64,000 bases of DNA from Bombyx mori (Eukaryota > Arthropoda > Insecta > Lepidoptera > Bombycidae): the NCBI RefSeq assembly GCF_030269925.1, contig NC_085129.1, positions 18,467,501 to 18,531,500 of the forward strand, written 5' to 3'. The number at the start of each line of letters is the position of its first letter. Position 1 is the first letter of the stretch. Of the stretch, positions 40,438 through 52,800 are shown piece after piece. The notes beneath the pieces are model-generated. The model searched no databases, was not told where the DNA came from, and was given only the letters and a program-made list of their open reading frames with translations. A program made the translations under genes and the position numbers.

Positions 40438-40784
40438 GTCTTTATAAGGCTGCCTACAGATTACATAGACGCCGTCGCCGCGTGCCCATAGACACAGTAT
40501 CTGAATCTCATCCCCTGCAACATCCACTAAGCGGTTTTTACATTAATTTTCTAACATTAAGGTTGTATTTCAGTGTCTTCGGTAAGCAGATCTGAAAAGT
40601 TGCTCGTAGACGTGGACTTGAGAAGAGGATGTACCGAATTTGTGAAGAATCGTCAGTAATCACTTTCTGTAATACTCGATCCGGAGACTGTGTGACCCTG
40701 GTCATTCCTTCTCTCCTATTCAGCCCACAGATGTCCACTGACTGATAGGACTTGTCCAAAGTCTGATCAGAAGTGCAATGTTTT

Positions 40785-41018
40785 TTTTTTTAGGTTATTT
40801 TGATTTTCTTAGATTGGTGAACTAGCTCACAGCCCACCTGGTGTTAAGTGGTCACCGGAGCCCATAGACATCTATAGCGTAAATGCGCCACCCACCTTGA
40901 GATATAAGTTCTAAGGTCTCAATATAGTTACAACGAATGCCCCGCCCTTCAAACCGAAACGCATTACTGCTTCACGGCAGAAATAGGCAGGGTGGTGGTA
41001 CCTACCCCTGCGGACTCA
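40785..41018 (-). repeat. Bm1 SINE, 3' half
   Basis: A T-run and TTTCTTAGATTGGTGAACTA to CCCCTGCGGACTC. Confidence 0.86.
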
Positions 41019-41080
41019 AAATCCGTACCGACGTCAATCCTGCCGACTTTTCAAACGAGAAACAATAAAGTCTTTGTTAA

Positions 41081-42033
41081 TCTATATATTCATACGTGAA
41101 GTAAAAACTTTGTACCCTTTTTTACCTAATTGGCGCGGACGGAGGGCTATGAAAATTCCCACACTTACAGAGAATCTATAAAAGGAGTGCAGAATGTTAA
41201 TATTTTTTTAATTATGCATAAAAAATACAATAAACCAATAAAAAAAACATTACACCCACTACCATATGTGAGTCGTCTATTATCAAAGGTGGCAATCTGT
41301 GCATTTGGACAAAAACTTTTTATTGATATGTCAATACAGATTGATTTGAATATAATCGTCTCCTTCAAAGAATACGGTTCAAAACCTGCATTAAATAAAG
41401 GTTAATACTTAACCTGTTATTTATGTAAGATGTCGTTCAGAAGAGTTTTGTGACTGCCAATGGAATACAAAGTCAATAATTCGTTTTTCTGATTTACCAA
41501 TAATTGTCCAAAAGTCACATTGCCGGCTTTGATAATAGTCGACTCATGTATGACACACACACATACAAAATATTTGTTTATTGTCAAATTTTTCTTAGTC
41601 TGTGGTCAAATTGAGATTAGATTAAATATTGTTTGTCTTCATTAATATTTGTCTAAAGTGTAGTCTTGGCGAAATCTGTGATTATAGAATTAAAATCGAT
41701 GCCTCCAATGAACACTACGCTAACTCCAAATTCGTAGGTTTACAGGAGGAGCGTTTAAACGAAAAAAGTTGATAAAATCTTTATTATTGCAGATATATTT
41801 ATGGTTTTTTTTGTGTAACTGGCTGATTTACTTTTGCTCCGAACCCCATCAATAATGACTAATTATAATACTTTTAACATAATGAAGCGGTTTGCGTGAA
41901 AAACGAAAATTTCAAAATTTTTAGTTAGAGTAGTGTTTATTGGAGGCATCGAAATATATATAGTCTTTGACAATAGAATCATATTAATGTTCAATTAATT
42001 ATAGTCGAATTTTGACTACTGCGGGACCACTAG
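41081..42033 (+). mobile_element. Non-autonomous Helitron, copy 3, with nested MITE
   Basis: TCTATATATTCATACG to GGGACCACTAG between A and T. It is longer than the other copies because of an internal duplication-like region and a 255-base TIR element (41697-41952). Confidence 0.8.
41697..41952. mobile_element. TIR element nested in the Helitron
   Basis: The ends CGATGCCTCCAATGAACACT and AGTGTTTATTGGAGGCATCG are inverted repeats of about 20 bases with one difference. The interior is AT-rich and non-coding. Confidence 0.75.
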
Positions 42034-42149
42034 TTCTAATTAAAATGCGATCCAATCCGCAGGACAAGCTTCGTATAAACGTCATATAGTATTAGAACAT
42101 TTGACATACGGATTCAATTCGATATTTCGTTCCCGTGTCAGATTTAGCA

Positions 42150-42432
42150 TATCCACGTTATGACTGACTCGGTGGTAAAGTAGTTAGCGGCTTTGACTGT
42201 TGTGCCGAGGGTCGTGGGTTCGATTCCGACATCGGGCAATCATTCGTGTAATGAACAAGTATGTTCGCTCTTAGCTTGAGCGTTTATTATATAAATATGT
42301 ATATATTTAAACGTAAATAAGTCTTAGTATGTTTATCAGTTTTTGGTAGCCATAACACAGAGGATCCTAAATTGGGGCCGACGACCGCGCGTCATTTTTT
42401 CCCATTAATTATTATTATTATCCAATTTAGAA
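42150..42432 (+). repeat. tRNA-derived SINE, second family
   Basis: The head has GTGGTAAAGTAGTTAGCGGC and a B box GGGTTCGATTCC; the tail has AGTATGTTTATCAGT and CTAAATTGGGGCCGACGACC, ending in (ATT)n and an A run. This type is common in Lepidoptera. Confidence 0.75.
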
Positions 42433-42692
42433 AAAAAAAAAATACAGGCAATTTTGACATACAAATTCAACAATGAACTCAAATTCAACTATGCTGTAAC
42501 AGGATAAATGTTATATTTATTAATAATGCGAACATCAATAGTCGCAAAGAGTTTAGATGCGTCAGTTCTGTTGTGGGGTTTTCGAAGTGATAATTAGTGT
42601 GACCACGATTTTAGTGGTTCTGAGACATTGCCGATATGTTGTCGGAATTAGTTATGTCAATTCGTAGCACTGTACCGTTGTGTTTGGCTAAT

Positions 42693-42903
42693 TTACTGGT
42701 GGTAAGACGTCTTGTGAGTGCGCACTGGTAAGTATCACCTCCCTGCCTATTTCTGCCGTGAAGCAGTAATGCGTTTCGGTTTGAAGGGCGGGGCAACCGT
42801 TGTACTGTTAAAAGTGAGAACTCATTTTTCAAGGTGGGTGGCGGAATTTACGTTGTAGATGTCTATGGGCTCCGGTAACCACTTAACACCAGGTGGGCCG
42901 TTC
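42693..42903 (+). repeat. Bm1 SINE, both ends truncated
   Basis: TTACTGGTGGTAAGACGTCT to CACCAGGTGGGCCGT, no tail. Confidence 0.86.
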
Positions 42904-42928
42904 TCGAAATTTTCATCGAGCCATCAGT

Positions 42929-43098
42929 GTGCTAAATGCGAGTTTCTTAACGTTGTCGATAGCATAAAAGCTAACTCAAAATTTTATTGATGTGGAACGT
43001 TTGCCTTTGTTTGCCGCTAGGGGCGCTGTTCCAACTGCATATAAATTTGAGTTAACTTTTACGCTATCGAGAACGTTAAAAAACTCGCACTAAGCCCA
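42929..43098. mobile_element. Foldback MITE (GCTAGGGGCGCTGTT family)
   Basis: TAACGTTGTCGATAGCATAA and ACGCTATCGAGAACGTTA arms with the common centre. Confidence 0.85.
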
Positions 43099-43124
43099 CA
43101 ATATCTAGTAGTGTTAACTAATCC

Positions 43125-43365
43125 TCATCATAGTCGGTTACTCTTGGCAAAGCAGTCGTGGTCATGCAAAATCCTCGTATATTATTAGCCTTGACAGCTG
43201 TTCTCCATAGTTCGCGAATTGAAGCTTGGCGCACGCACTCGTTACGTGGGGTTTTGTTAAGGACTTTCAGTTGATCAGTACTGCGCGTGGGGCTTCGTCC
43301 ACGAGGTCTTTTACCGTTGACGCTAACCTGAACAACCAGTTTCTCGATGGACTCTGCTGGCCGTC
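43125..43365 (-). mobile_element. RTE-type LINE 3' fragment
   Basis: The reverse strand reads as the family end seen at 9175-9393 (ESIEKLVVQVSVNGKRPRGR, MEN...). The ATCCTCATCATAGTC tail is at the left. Confidence 0.7.
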
Positions 43366-43774
43366 GCAGATAACTAACCTATTGATCGTAATTACGACCT
43401 TAACAACCGCCACCCAAGGTTTAGACTGGTTTGATGTGTTACATTTTCTCGATCGTTATGCGTGTCTGATTTTATTGTTGTTATAATTTGTATGTGAGGG
43501 ATTACAGCAGCAGTTTTCCATTGTCTATTGCGGTTTCTGGTCTCAGCGGCCAATTTAGCAGTCTTCCGTTCATTCACGCAAATACAGGAAAGAAATATTA
43601 TTATATATCCCAAAATTCCATATTTTATGGTCACGTTTGTCTTTGATTTTGTCATTTTCTGTGTGCCATTCGTATGTACTGCACATACAAAATTAGTGGC
43701 ATCATCCAATAAATATTGTGTGAGCTAATTGCATTAATTAAATTACTTTAAATTCCGTGCAAACCCAAAAAAAT

Positions 43775-43847
43775 ATGTGCTATTGGTTAAATTACGTGAC
43801 TGCTTTATTTTTGTGTACAATTCAGAAGGTCTACTGTGGAAACAATG
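43775..43847 (+). CDS. Membrane-protein gene exon 1 (signal peptide)
   Basis: ATG in the context AAAT codes for MCYWLNYVTALFLCTIQKVY then CGNN, ending phase 1 at G|GTAGGA. It reads as a signal peptide with cleavage near residue 21. Assignment to this gene rests on phase, order and topology. Confidence 0.45.
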
Positions 43848-46800
43848 GTAGGAATATTCTAAGTTTATCTACGCTAATATTAAAATTGTTAAAGTTTGTA
43901 TGTTTGTTATTGAATCACGCAAAATATAGGCCTGAGCGACTTCGACTGAACCACGCTCAAAAATATAGTTTGTAGTCAGAATTAACACATAGAATTCCTT
44001 ATATGGTTGTAAATGACATGAGCCGGACAAAGGCGGGTATATTTTGCTGTATAAAAATGAGAGTATGTTCGGTAGTTTAACATCCACAGCTATTTGGTAG
44101 TGTCTAACTAGTCCAGAGAGCGCAGAAGCAACTCTTCATAACAGGAAAATGCATCGTGTGTCATTCTTTCTGACTTACAAATTTAAGGGGTGGGAAGTCG
44201 CAGGCGCTTCTTTTTAGTCGTACACTCTTGACAGAGTGGTCGTGGTCATGCATGAGTCGAATCCTGCGACACCGATGCTCTCGCGTGCGACGCCATGTGG
44301 CACGGTATTTCGCAGAGTGAGAGCAATCATTTATTTATGTTGGAGTGAGTCACAGATTTTATGAGGTCGGTCCATCGTGTTGGAGATCGTCCGCGAGTTC
44401 TTTGGCCTTTGACTTTCCCTTGCACCACCCACCGCTCAATGGAGTCCTCATTACGAGCGATGTGCCTGCAAAACTTGAGGATTCGTATTTGCACTGTGAC
44501 GATAGTCTCTCCTTGATGTTGAGCTCTTTCTGGATCGAAACGTTGGTACGGTGTGCGGTCCACGGAATTCTGAGGAGACGTCTCCAACACCACATTTCCA
44601 ATGAGTCAATTGTACGACGGTCTTGCATCTTCAGCGTTCACGTCTCAGCCCCATACGAAAGATTGGAAATTGAGACGTAATATAGACCGCTTAATTGTAT
44701 TACGTATACAGTAAAAACCCCTAATTCGCGCTTCCTTTAATCGAGTTTTCACTATTTACGAATTTAAAAAATGCGACCCAATTCCCATAAAAATTTATTT
44801 ATTCGCCCATCTAATAGGTATATCGGTACATCTTCTGTTTCTGGTCTCTTCATTGCTGAAGGTCGTGTCTAATTTGAAATGTGGACCACTCTTTGCATTT
44901 GTTACGCTTGACTTCCACTTTTTCGGAACTTCAATGTAGTCGATTTGGTTTCTGGTGCAACCTCCAGGCGATATCCACGTATGAAGTCGCCGAGGATGTT
45001 GTTGGAACCAGGTGTTCATTATAGACAACGTGTATCGGTACATAAACATTGATAAAAAGCATTCCATTAAGTAGGTAACCGAATATCCTTTGTAAACGCG
45101 TCGTCAAATGGACTAATAAAAAAACTTTAAAAACCTTTAGGTATTACAATTACGCGAAAAGTATGTAAATTTTATTTTGTCGTATAAGATGTTGTCTATG
45201 ATGTAAATTACTATTTATATATTAACGGTTTCTATGTTCGCTACATTATTACGGAGCATACACCGCGTGAATAAAGAGATTTTACTGTATTAGGATGGAA
45301 GTCCGTTCGAATCGATTCGCGGCAAATTATCCAGGAAGGCAATGTTATGACACTATGAGTAACATCGGGTCTCTTTTACGAATCTAAGTAACTTTCCCGA
45401 TCCATTAACGGTGCTTTTAGGTACCACATGCACCGGTCACCGTCCTCGTCGAACCCGTCGCTGGCGATGAAGGGCTCGTCGAGCGAATTAACCCATAGAC
45501 GTAGCCCACTGAGTTTCTTGCCGGATCTTCTCAGTGGATCGCGTTTCCGATCTGCTGGTAGATTCTGCGAAGCACTGCTCTTGCTAGGGTCAGTGTTAGC
45601 ATCACTCCGGTTTGAGCCCCGTGAGCTCACCTACTAGTTAAGGTTACGCTGAAATAGCCTCTCAAGGCTATCTATCAGATTAGGTAGGAAAAAAAAGTAA
45701 CTTTGTTAAGAAGACCAATGAAATGATGTCATTGTGTTGTTGCCATTAAAATTATTTATTTCAAAGAGAGGTCAAACGCAAGTATGTCCGGTGCACTAGG
45801 TGACCCCAAATCGACGACGTCCTATGAGGAGCGACCACAACCCGTCACGCCGGCGTCACTGCCGCGATCTCTGCCTGACTGCCTGAGTTATCAGGGTAAG
45901 GATTGATTCAACTTTATATCCTACTAGTGGCCCGCTCCGGCTCCGCTCGGGTCTTTAATAATTTTATAACGGTTACGACCCTCAGCAGTGAGGAAACGAC
46001 GCGAGGAGAAGATTCAATACAAACAAACAAACAAATCTTTCCTCTTTATAATATTAGTATAGATAAGGGTTTTTCTTCTGCCGAAGAGGGGAAGCGAAGA
46101 GGTTGAGCGAAATGAAAATGAGGTTAATAAGAGAGTGTTAACTATGAATGTGGAAAGATATAGAGGAAGTGGTAGACCTAAGAAAAAAAATTGATGGATT
46201 GCGTGGTAGATGATATGTGTAAGAGGGGAGTGAGCGAAGAAATGGTATATGATAGAGGAGTATGGAAGGAGAAAAGATGTCGCCTCGACCCCAGGTGACT
46301 GGGACAAGGACAGGAGAATGATGATGATGATGAAGTGGGGACAGACGGAAGGAAGTGGTTGAATTAATTCAATTAACAACTCCTTTATACTCTTTCGCCG
46401 ACAGTCTGGAGCAGAATCGAAAGAGGTGGTAATGGAGATAGTGGAAATTTATACAGTCCGACACGCCACAGTAAAGACGTGAGGCCACCCCAGGCGATGC
46501 CGCTGGTGTTGCGAAATAGCCCGCTGCGCTAACCAGCCTGCCGAGTCGGAACGGGATAAACTGTGAACCAGTCGATCTTATCCCTGGTAATTAGAGGGGT
46601 CGGAGCTGGCCGAAAACACTTCTGTAGCTCGTTAGTGGTGTATAAGTTCAGCGTAGACCCCTCTCTCACACGTCCGTTCTCGCAAAACTCGTCGATTACG
46701 ACGAGCGAACTTACCCAAAGACACAGCCCATTGAGTTTCTCAGTGGGTCGCGATTCCGATGCGACAGTACTTTCTGGGAAGCACTGCTCTTACTCTGCAT

Positions 46801-49800
46801 CTAGCTATGTTAGCAAATTTTGTCAGGTTCAGCCCGTGAGCTTATCAGAGTTTAGCCGAAATAGCCTACCAGCGAACAGGTATGGAAAATCTAAAGTTTA
46901 TTTCTCACACTACACGCTAGTGGAGCATCGGTCCTGGGAAGATCTGGCTCGCAATATCTTTTTTTTTATTTTTTTTATTGCTTAGATGGATGGAGGAGCT
47001 CACAGCCCACCTGATGTTAAGTGGTAACTGGAGCCCATAGACATCTCCAACGTAAATGCGCCACCCACCTTGAGATATAAGTTCTAAGGTCTCAGTATAG
47101 TTACAACGGCTACCCCACCCTTCGAACCGAAACGCATTACTGCTTCACGGCGGAAATAGACGGGGTGGTGGTACCTACCCGTGCGGTCATATCATATCTA
47201 CATCGGAATGTCTCGATGAATTAACCTTTATTTCAATTTCAGATCAAGTGTGCCTCTATTTCTCGACTGCCGCTATCTACATAGTGGCCTTAATATTATG
47301 CCTCCTAATTATAACCGTACTGTCGATCCGCATTTATTGCTACGAGCATAAAGGTAAGTGACAAAATCCACGACATAGTCATTTATGAAGTACGGTGTAC
47401 TTTAAGTGTTTGTTGTAATTGTTAATATGTTTAGCGTGACCGAATCCCGTCAGATTTGGTTCTGTGATAAATACGAAATGAATAGTTCCTGATCGCCTTC
47501 CGACACGGCAGTGGATAGGTTATTTTGATATGTGTACATAGACATGCATAGATATGTGTGATGGTGGTAGGACCTCTTGTGAGTTCACACCATCACGTGA
47601 AGCAGTAATGCGTTTCGGTTTGAAGGGTGGGGCAGCCATTGTAACTATATTTGAGATCTTAGAATGTATATCTCAAGGTAGGTGGCGCATTTACGTCGTA
47701 GATGTCTATGGGCTCCAGTAACCACTTAACACCGGGTAGGCTGTGAGCTCATCCACCCATCTAAGCTATAAATAAATAAATAAATATAAATATTTACTAA
47801 CAATCACGCCACGTTAACTGGTCCCGTGCTAAGTTCATAAAGAACTTGTGTTACAAGTACCAGATAACGGAAATAAATATAATATTTTTATTATACACAT
47901 ACATATATTTAATATACACCCATAACCCTGGAAAGACATTTATATTTATCATACAAATATCTTCCCTTGTCGGGATTTGAACCCGCAACCCCTTTGTGTA
48001 GTGACTATGTCACTTACCACTACACCAGACGGCCGTTATGAAAAAGATGTGTATTTTTTTTACGAATTGTACCAAAGTTTCACGTTTTATGAGCTTCAGA
48101 TATTTCGGCGAATTGCGAACAATAGACTGAAGACTGCGCTAATAATAATTATTTATCTTTTAGAAACGCCAAAGAGATGCGAACTAGTTCGCGAAGAAGT
48201 TACCGACGGATACGAACCACCTCCGAATGTTCCAAGTGAGTTATTTCCATTAAATCAAAGTTTAACTTGTGATAAATGCTTATGAAACTATATTGGACAT
48301 ACTGTCATTAAAATCGATAATTTAAGTGTCACTGCATGTTGATTAAGGCTACGTTTGTTGAAGTCGTCGTAGCCTAATGGATAGGAGGTCCAGTGCATTC
48401 GTTTGTAGCGATATGAGGCTAAAGGTACCAATTTTTCTAATGAAATACGTACTTAACAAATGTTCACGATTGACTTCCACGGTGAAGGAATAACATAGTG
48501 TAATAGAAATCAAACCCACTATTATAATTTGCATAATTACTGGTGGTAGGACCTCTTGTGAGTCCGCACGGCTAGGTACCACCACCCTGCCTATTGCTGC
48601 CGTGAAGCACTGCCGTTTCGGTTAGAATGGTGGGGTAGCCGTTGTAACTATACTGAGACCTTAGAACTCACATCTCAAGGTGGATGGCGGCATTTACGTT
48701 GTTGAGTTTACGGACTTCGGTTACCATTTAACATCAGGTGGGCCGTGAGCTAGTCCACCCATCTTAGCAATGAATAGAATAACGATGAATTTGGTTAATG
48801 GGAATCAAGGTTTTCTCCGAGCATTACCTTTGGGCGTCCATCGAAAGCCGTTGTGGCTTCAAAGATGTGAGGACTGGTACACTTGCAGTCATTCCATGCG
48901 ATTACTGCACTGTTCATATTCCGATTTTTCCCGTTCTCAATTTTCTTATCAATAGCAATAGACATATAACGGCCGTCTGGTGTAGTGGTAAGTGACATGG
49001 TCACTACACAGGGGGGTCGCGAGTTCGAATCCCGCCAAGGGAAGATATTTGTATGATAAATATAAATGTCTTTTCCAGGGTTATGGATGTCTATTAAATA
49101 TATGTATGTGTATAATAAAAATCTTACATTTATATCCGTTATCTGGTGCCTGTAACACAAGTTCTTTATGAACTTATCGCGGGACCAGTTAACGTGGCGT
49201 GATTGTTAGTAAATATTTATTTATATTTATTTACATATAAGTACTAATATATATAGATAATAAATAGTACGTAAGCAATCACAACACGACAAGAGCGAGT
49301 TAAATCTTGATAAATTTCTAGGCAGTACCGAGAAGCTGGCTCCAAACGAAAACATCAAAAGTCATTCGCCGATTAACCCCCCAAGAAATGGTAAGTTGCA
49401 ACAGAAATTTACCCATTTCCATTCCATTACCTACTTGAGACCATTCTATTCATTATTTCGAGACATGAGTTCCGAGTCTCAATATAACGGCTGCCTCGCC
49501 CTTTCAAAAACACAAATCTATCACTACTAACTACCCTTTTTTTTTTAATGGATTTTATGACATGGTAACTAAGACCTTTAAGTCATGTCTTATTTTAATT
49601 TATATTCTTATTTTTTGAAAAATGATAAAATGTAGTGAAATGTAATGAAGATGATTAATTTGAGACATTAATCAACTGGGATGAAATTAAATGAAATGAA
49701 ATGAGATGATATGGGATGAAATTTAATCTCAGTAAAATGGTGGTCATTTACTAAGATTTTTTCAATGGATTTTTTGGAGGATCCCGAGAAGTTACGTTCA

Positions 49801-52800
49801 GCGGATTTGTTTCATTTTTCCACATTTGTGCACTTTCACAGGTATTAAACAGTTAATAAGTCACCATTATTATACATTTAAACCCGAAGAAACATTAAAT
49901 AGACAAAATAAAACAAATCACATATCTTCACTCCTCGCGTTCCCGCCAAAAAGTCACTAACTACCCTTAAGCATTAATCTTGTGCTACCCTTAAGCATCA
50001 AAAAATCGTCCTCGCCGGAAATTTTCAAGTTCAGATTAAAATCGCACTACCTTGCACAATAATATGGCTCCTACGATATAACTGTATAAGTTGCTACTTA
50101 TTTTGTATTTACTTGAATATTTTTAGTATTTATTTGTATTTAATCGTATGTAAGTCTATCTTATATTGTATTTATTTTTCACATGTGTATATAAGTATAT
50201 ATTTTTATGTAAGTTTATTAAGACATAGGACCGTCCATGCTAGTTTGATTATTCCTCTCCCTGCAAGGTTGCCTGGAAAAGATCGCTTTCAGCGATAAGG
50301 CCGCCAGTTTATGTCACCTTCTATTATTTGTTTTTATATGCTTACTCTGTACATGTGGCGTCAAATAAAGAGTTATATTATTATTATTATTATTATCCTG
50401 AAAATTAGGTTATATCGTATTGTTCATTGTGGTGGGGCGCAGCACCTGCCTGTTTCTGCCTGGAACTCGCCATATATTCGGGTTTGAAGCGAGTCTCAAA
50501 GGAACTGGTGGCGTTCAGGTTGTAATACCTCTGATCCTCGGTAAGTTAACATCAGGCCGTAAGCTTTTTTTTATTGCCCTTGTAGGTAGACGAGCATACG
50601 GCCCACCTGATGGTGAGTGGTTACAGTCGCCCATGGACTTTAGCAATGCCAGGGGCAGAGCCAAGCCGCTGCCTATTGCTTAATACTCTCCACAAGCCTC
50701 GTTTGAAGAAGGACATGTCATAGCGTTCGGGAAACACCGTGGAGGGGAGCTCATTCCATAGCCGGATGGTACGTGGCAAGAAAGACCTCTGGAAACGTAC
50801 TGCCGATGAACGCAGCGGTTCCAGATAATATGGATCTGCTCCGATGGCGGGAGGTGCGATGATAAAAAGGAGATGAGGGGATCATTTCAAACAATTCCTA
50901 AGAGCACTCCCCATGGACGGCGGGATGGATGTAATGTGCTCTGCGTAAACCCTGTCCCGCCGTCTCAATAGCTCCGACTGGGTTCCGACCCGGTCCGGGG
51001 TAGGGCGCCGGCTGTGAGCGGCAGGAGTTTTTAGTGTGGTTCGACTCCCACATACCCCACCTGCCATGCGGGTGGGGATCCGGAGATTCTCTCCTGTGGA
51101 AAAAAAAAAAAGAGCACTCCCCATGGAAAATACGGTACAAAATACAGAGGGAACCGAAGTCCCTCCGCAGACCCAAGGGTTCGCTAGAGAGGAGCTCGCT
51201 CACTATCACTGGTTAACAATCAGATCCCTTGCTCCTTGGACGGTCTATGATGCAATAAATTAATTAATATTGTTTCAGAACCAATGACGGTAACCAAACA
51301 GTTGCGGAGAAGTTTTAAGCAGCACTCTTCTATGACCATGTCGAGGGCTTTGAGTAAGCCCCCCATACTGAGACTCCAAAAAGCGATCGGTACGTACAGC
51401 GTTTCTCAAATTCATAGCTTTTTACCCCCTGGATCACCGTACAGATCCGTAAACTGCTCACGGGGCTCAGCTTTCCAGAATTTCCTAACACTAGGAAGAG
51501 CAGTGCTGCAATGAATCAACCACCGAATCGGAATCACGGCCTGCTTTGAAGATTCTGTGAAAAAGTTATTGGTAGTGCCAATAAGCTATGTATGTATGGC
51601 TATAAATCAAAAAAGATATCCAGTCTACTTGAATTACCCCTACCACAGTAGAGATATAGATATGCATGGTCAACTTAACTTCTTAAATTGCAAGTCCGTT
51701 AAAGTCAATTGAAGTCGTCGTGGTCTAAAGAATAAGACGTCCGGTGCATTCGTATCGAGCGATGCACCGGTGTTCGAATCCCGCAGGCGGGTAACAATTT
51801 TTCGAATGAAATACGTACTTAACAAATATTTACGATTGACTTCCACGGTGAAGGAATAACATCGTGTAATAAAAATCAAACCCGCAAAATTATAATTTGC
51901 GTAATTACTGTTGGTAGGACCTCTTGTGAGTTCGCACGGATAGGTACCACCACCCTGCCTATTTCTGCCGTGCAGCAGTAATGCGTTTCGGTTTGAAGGA
52001 CGGGGCAGTCGTTGTAACTATACTGAAACCTTAGAACTTATATTTCAATGTGTGTGGCGCATTTACGTTGTAGATGTCTATGAGGTCCAGTAACCACTTA
52101 ACACCAGGTGGGCTGTGACCTCGTCCACACGTCTAAGCAATAAAAAAAGTAATAAAAAAATCCTTCTGTGAGAACGGATATTGCACGCCAATCTGCCTAC
52201 ATTTGCTATGATTCCGAGTCTCCTGATTAAAAAAACATATTATGATGTTGATTACACCAATTGATATTTCAATTGAGAGACTAAATTATAGTATTCACGT
52301 AATCACAGAAGGACCGCTTATTAGCTCATGACTAATCGAATGAATTTTATCATAATCCAACCAGTTGCCATGACGTAAATATCATTACAATATTCCATTT
52401 TTTGCTTTAATTAAATGGTTTTATGTGGTAGGGTGGAACACATGTATCTAACCGCTCGTCCATCAAAGCCTCTGGTATCTACTAATACAGAATTGGGAAA
52501 GGACAGGTAGTGGAGACTTGAGCAAAAACCCTCAGCTCCCTCCATGAGATGCCAAATCAGCGGTCATATATCGATATTTCTATCACGTTTAGTGACATAT
52601 TTATCCGCATTGTTTTCGGTTTTATCATGCCATTAGTCACCAACAGGACTTCTGGTTTTGGAAACGTTTTTCTTAAATCCTAACTTTAGACAGCTATATT
52701 GTTGTACCTTATATTTGAAATATAACATTTGCAGGTAATGATTACGCTGCTTCTCTGCCGTCTCGTCAATGTAAGTTTAATACAGATTGATTTATGTTTG

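Noticed and set aside
43392..43728. Overlapping frames on both strands with a hydrophobic stretch
   Set aside because: Neither has convincing splice sites that connect to a neighbour; the + strand frame and minus frame are mutually exclusive and unsupported.
46319..46332. ATG repeats as CRISPR-like or regulatory repeats
   Set aside because: They are the short-repeat tails of RTE-type LINEs; no spacer structure anywhere in the window.
51712..51790. Apparent tRNA gene (A and B boxes, GTTCGAATCCC)
   Set aside because: It continues into the Bm1 body; it is the SINE head, not a functional tRNA. The same applies to the other Bm1 heads and to 42150, 47990 and 48970.
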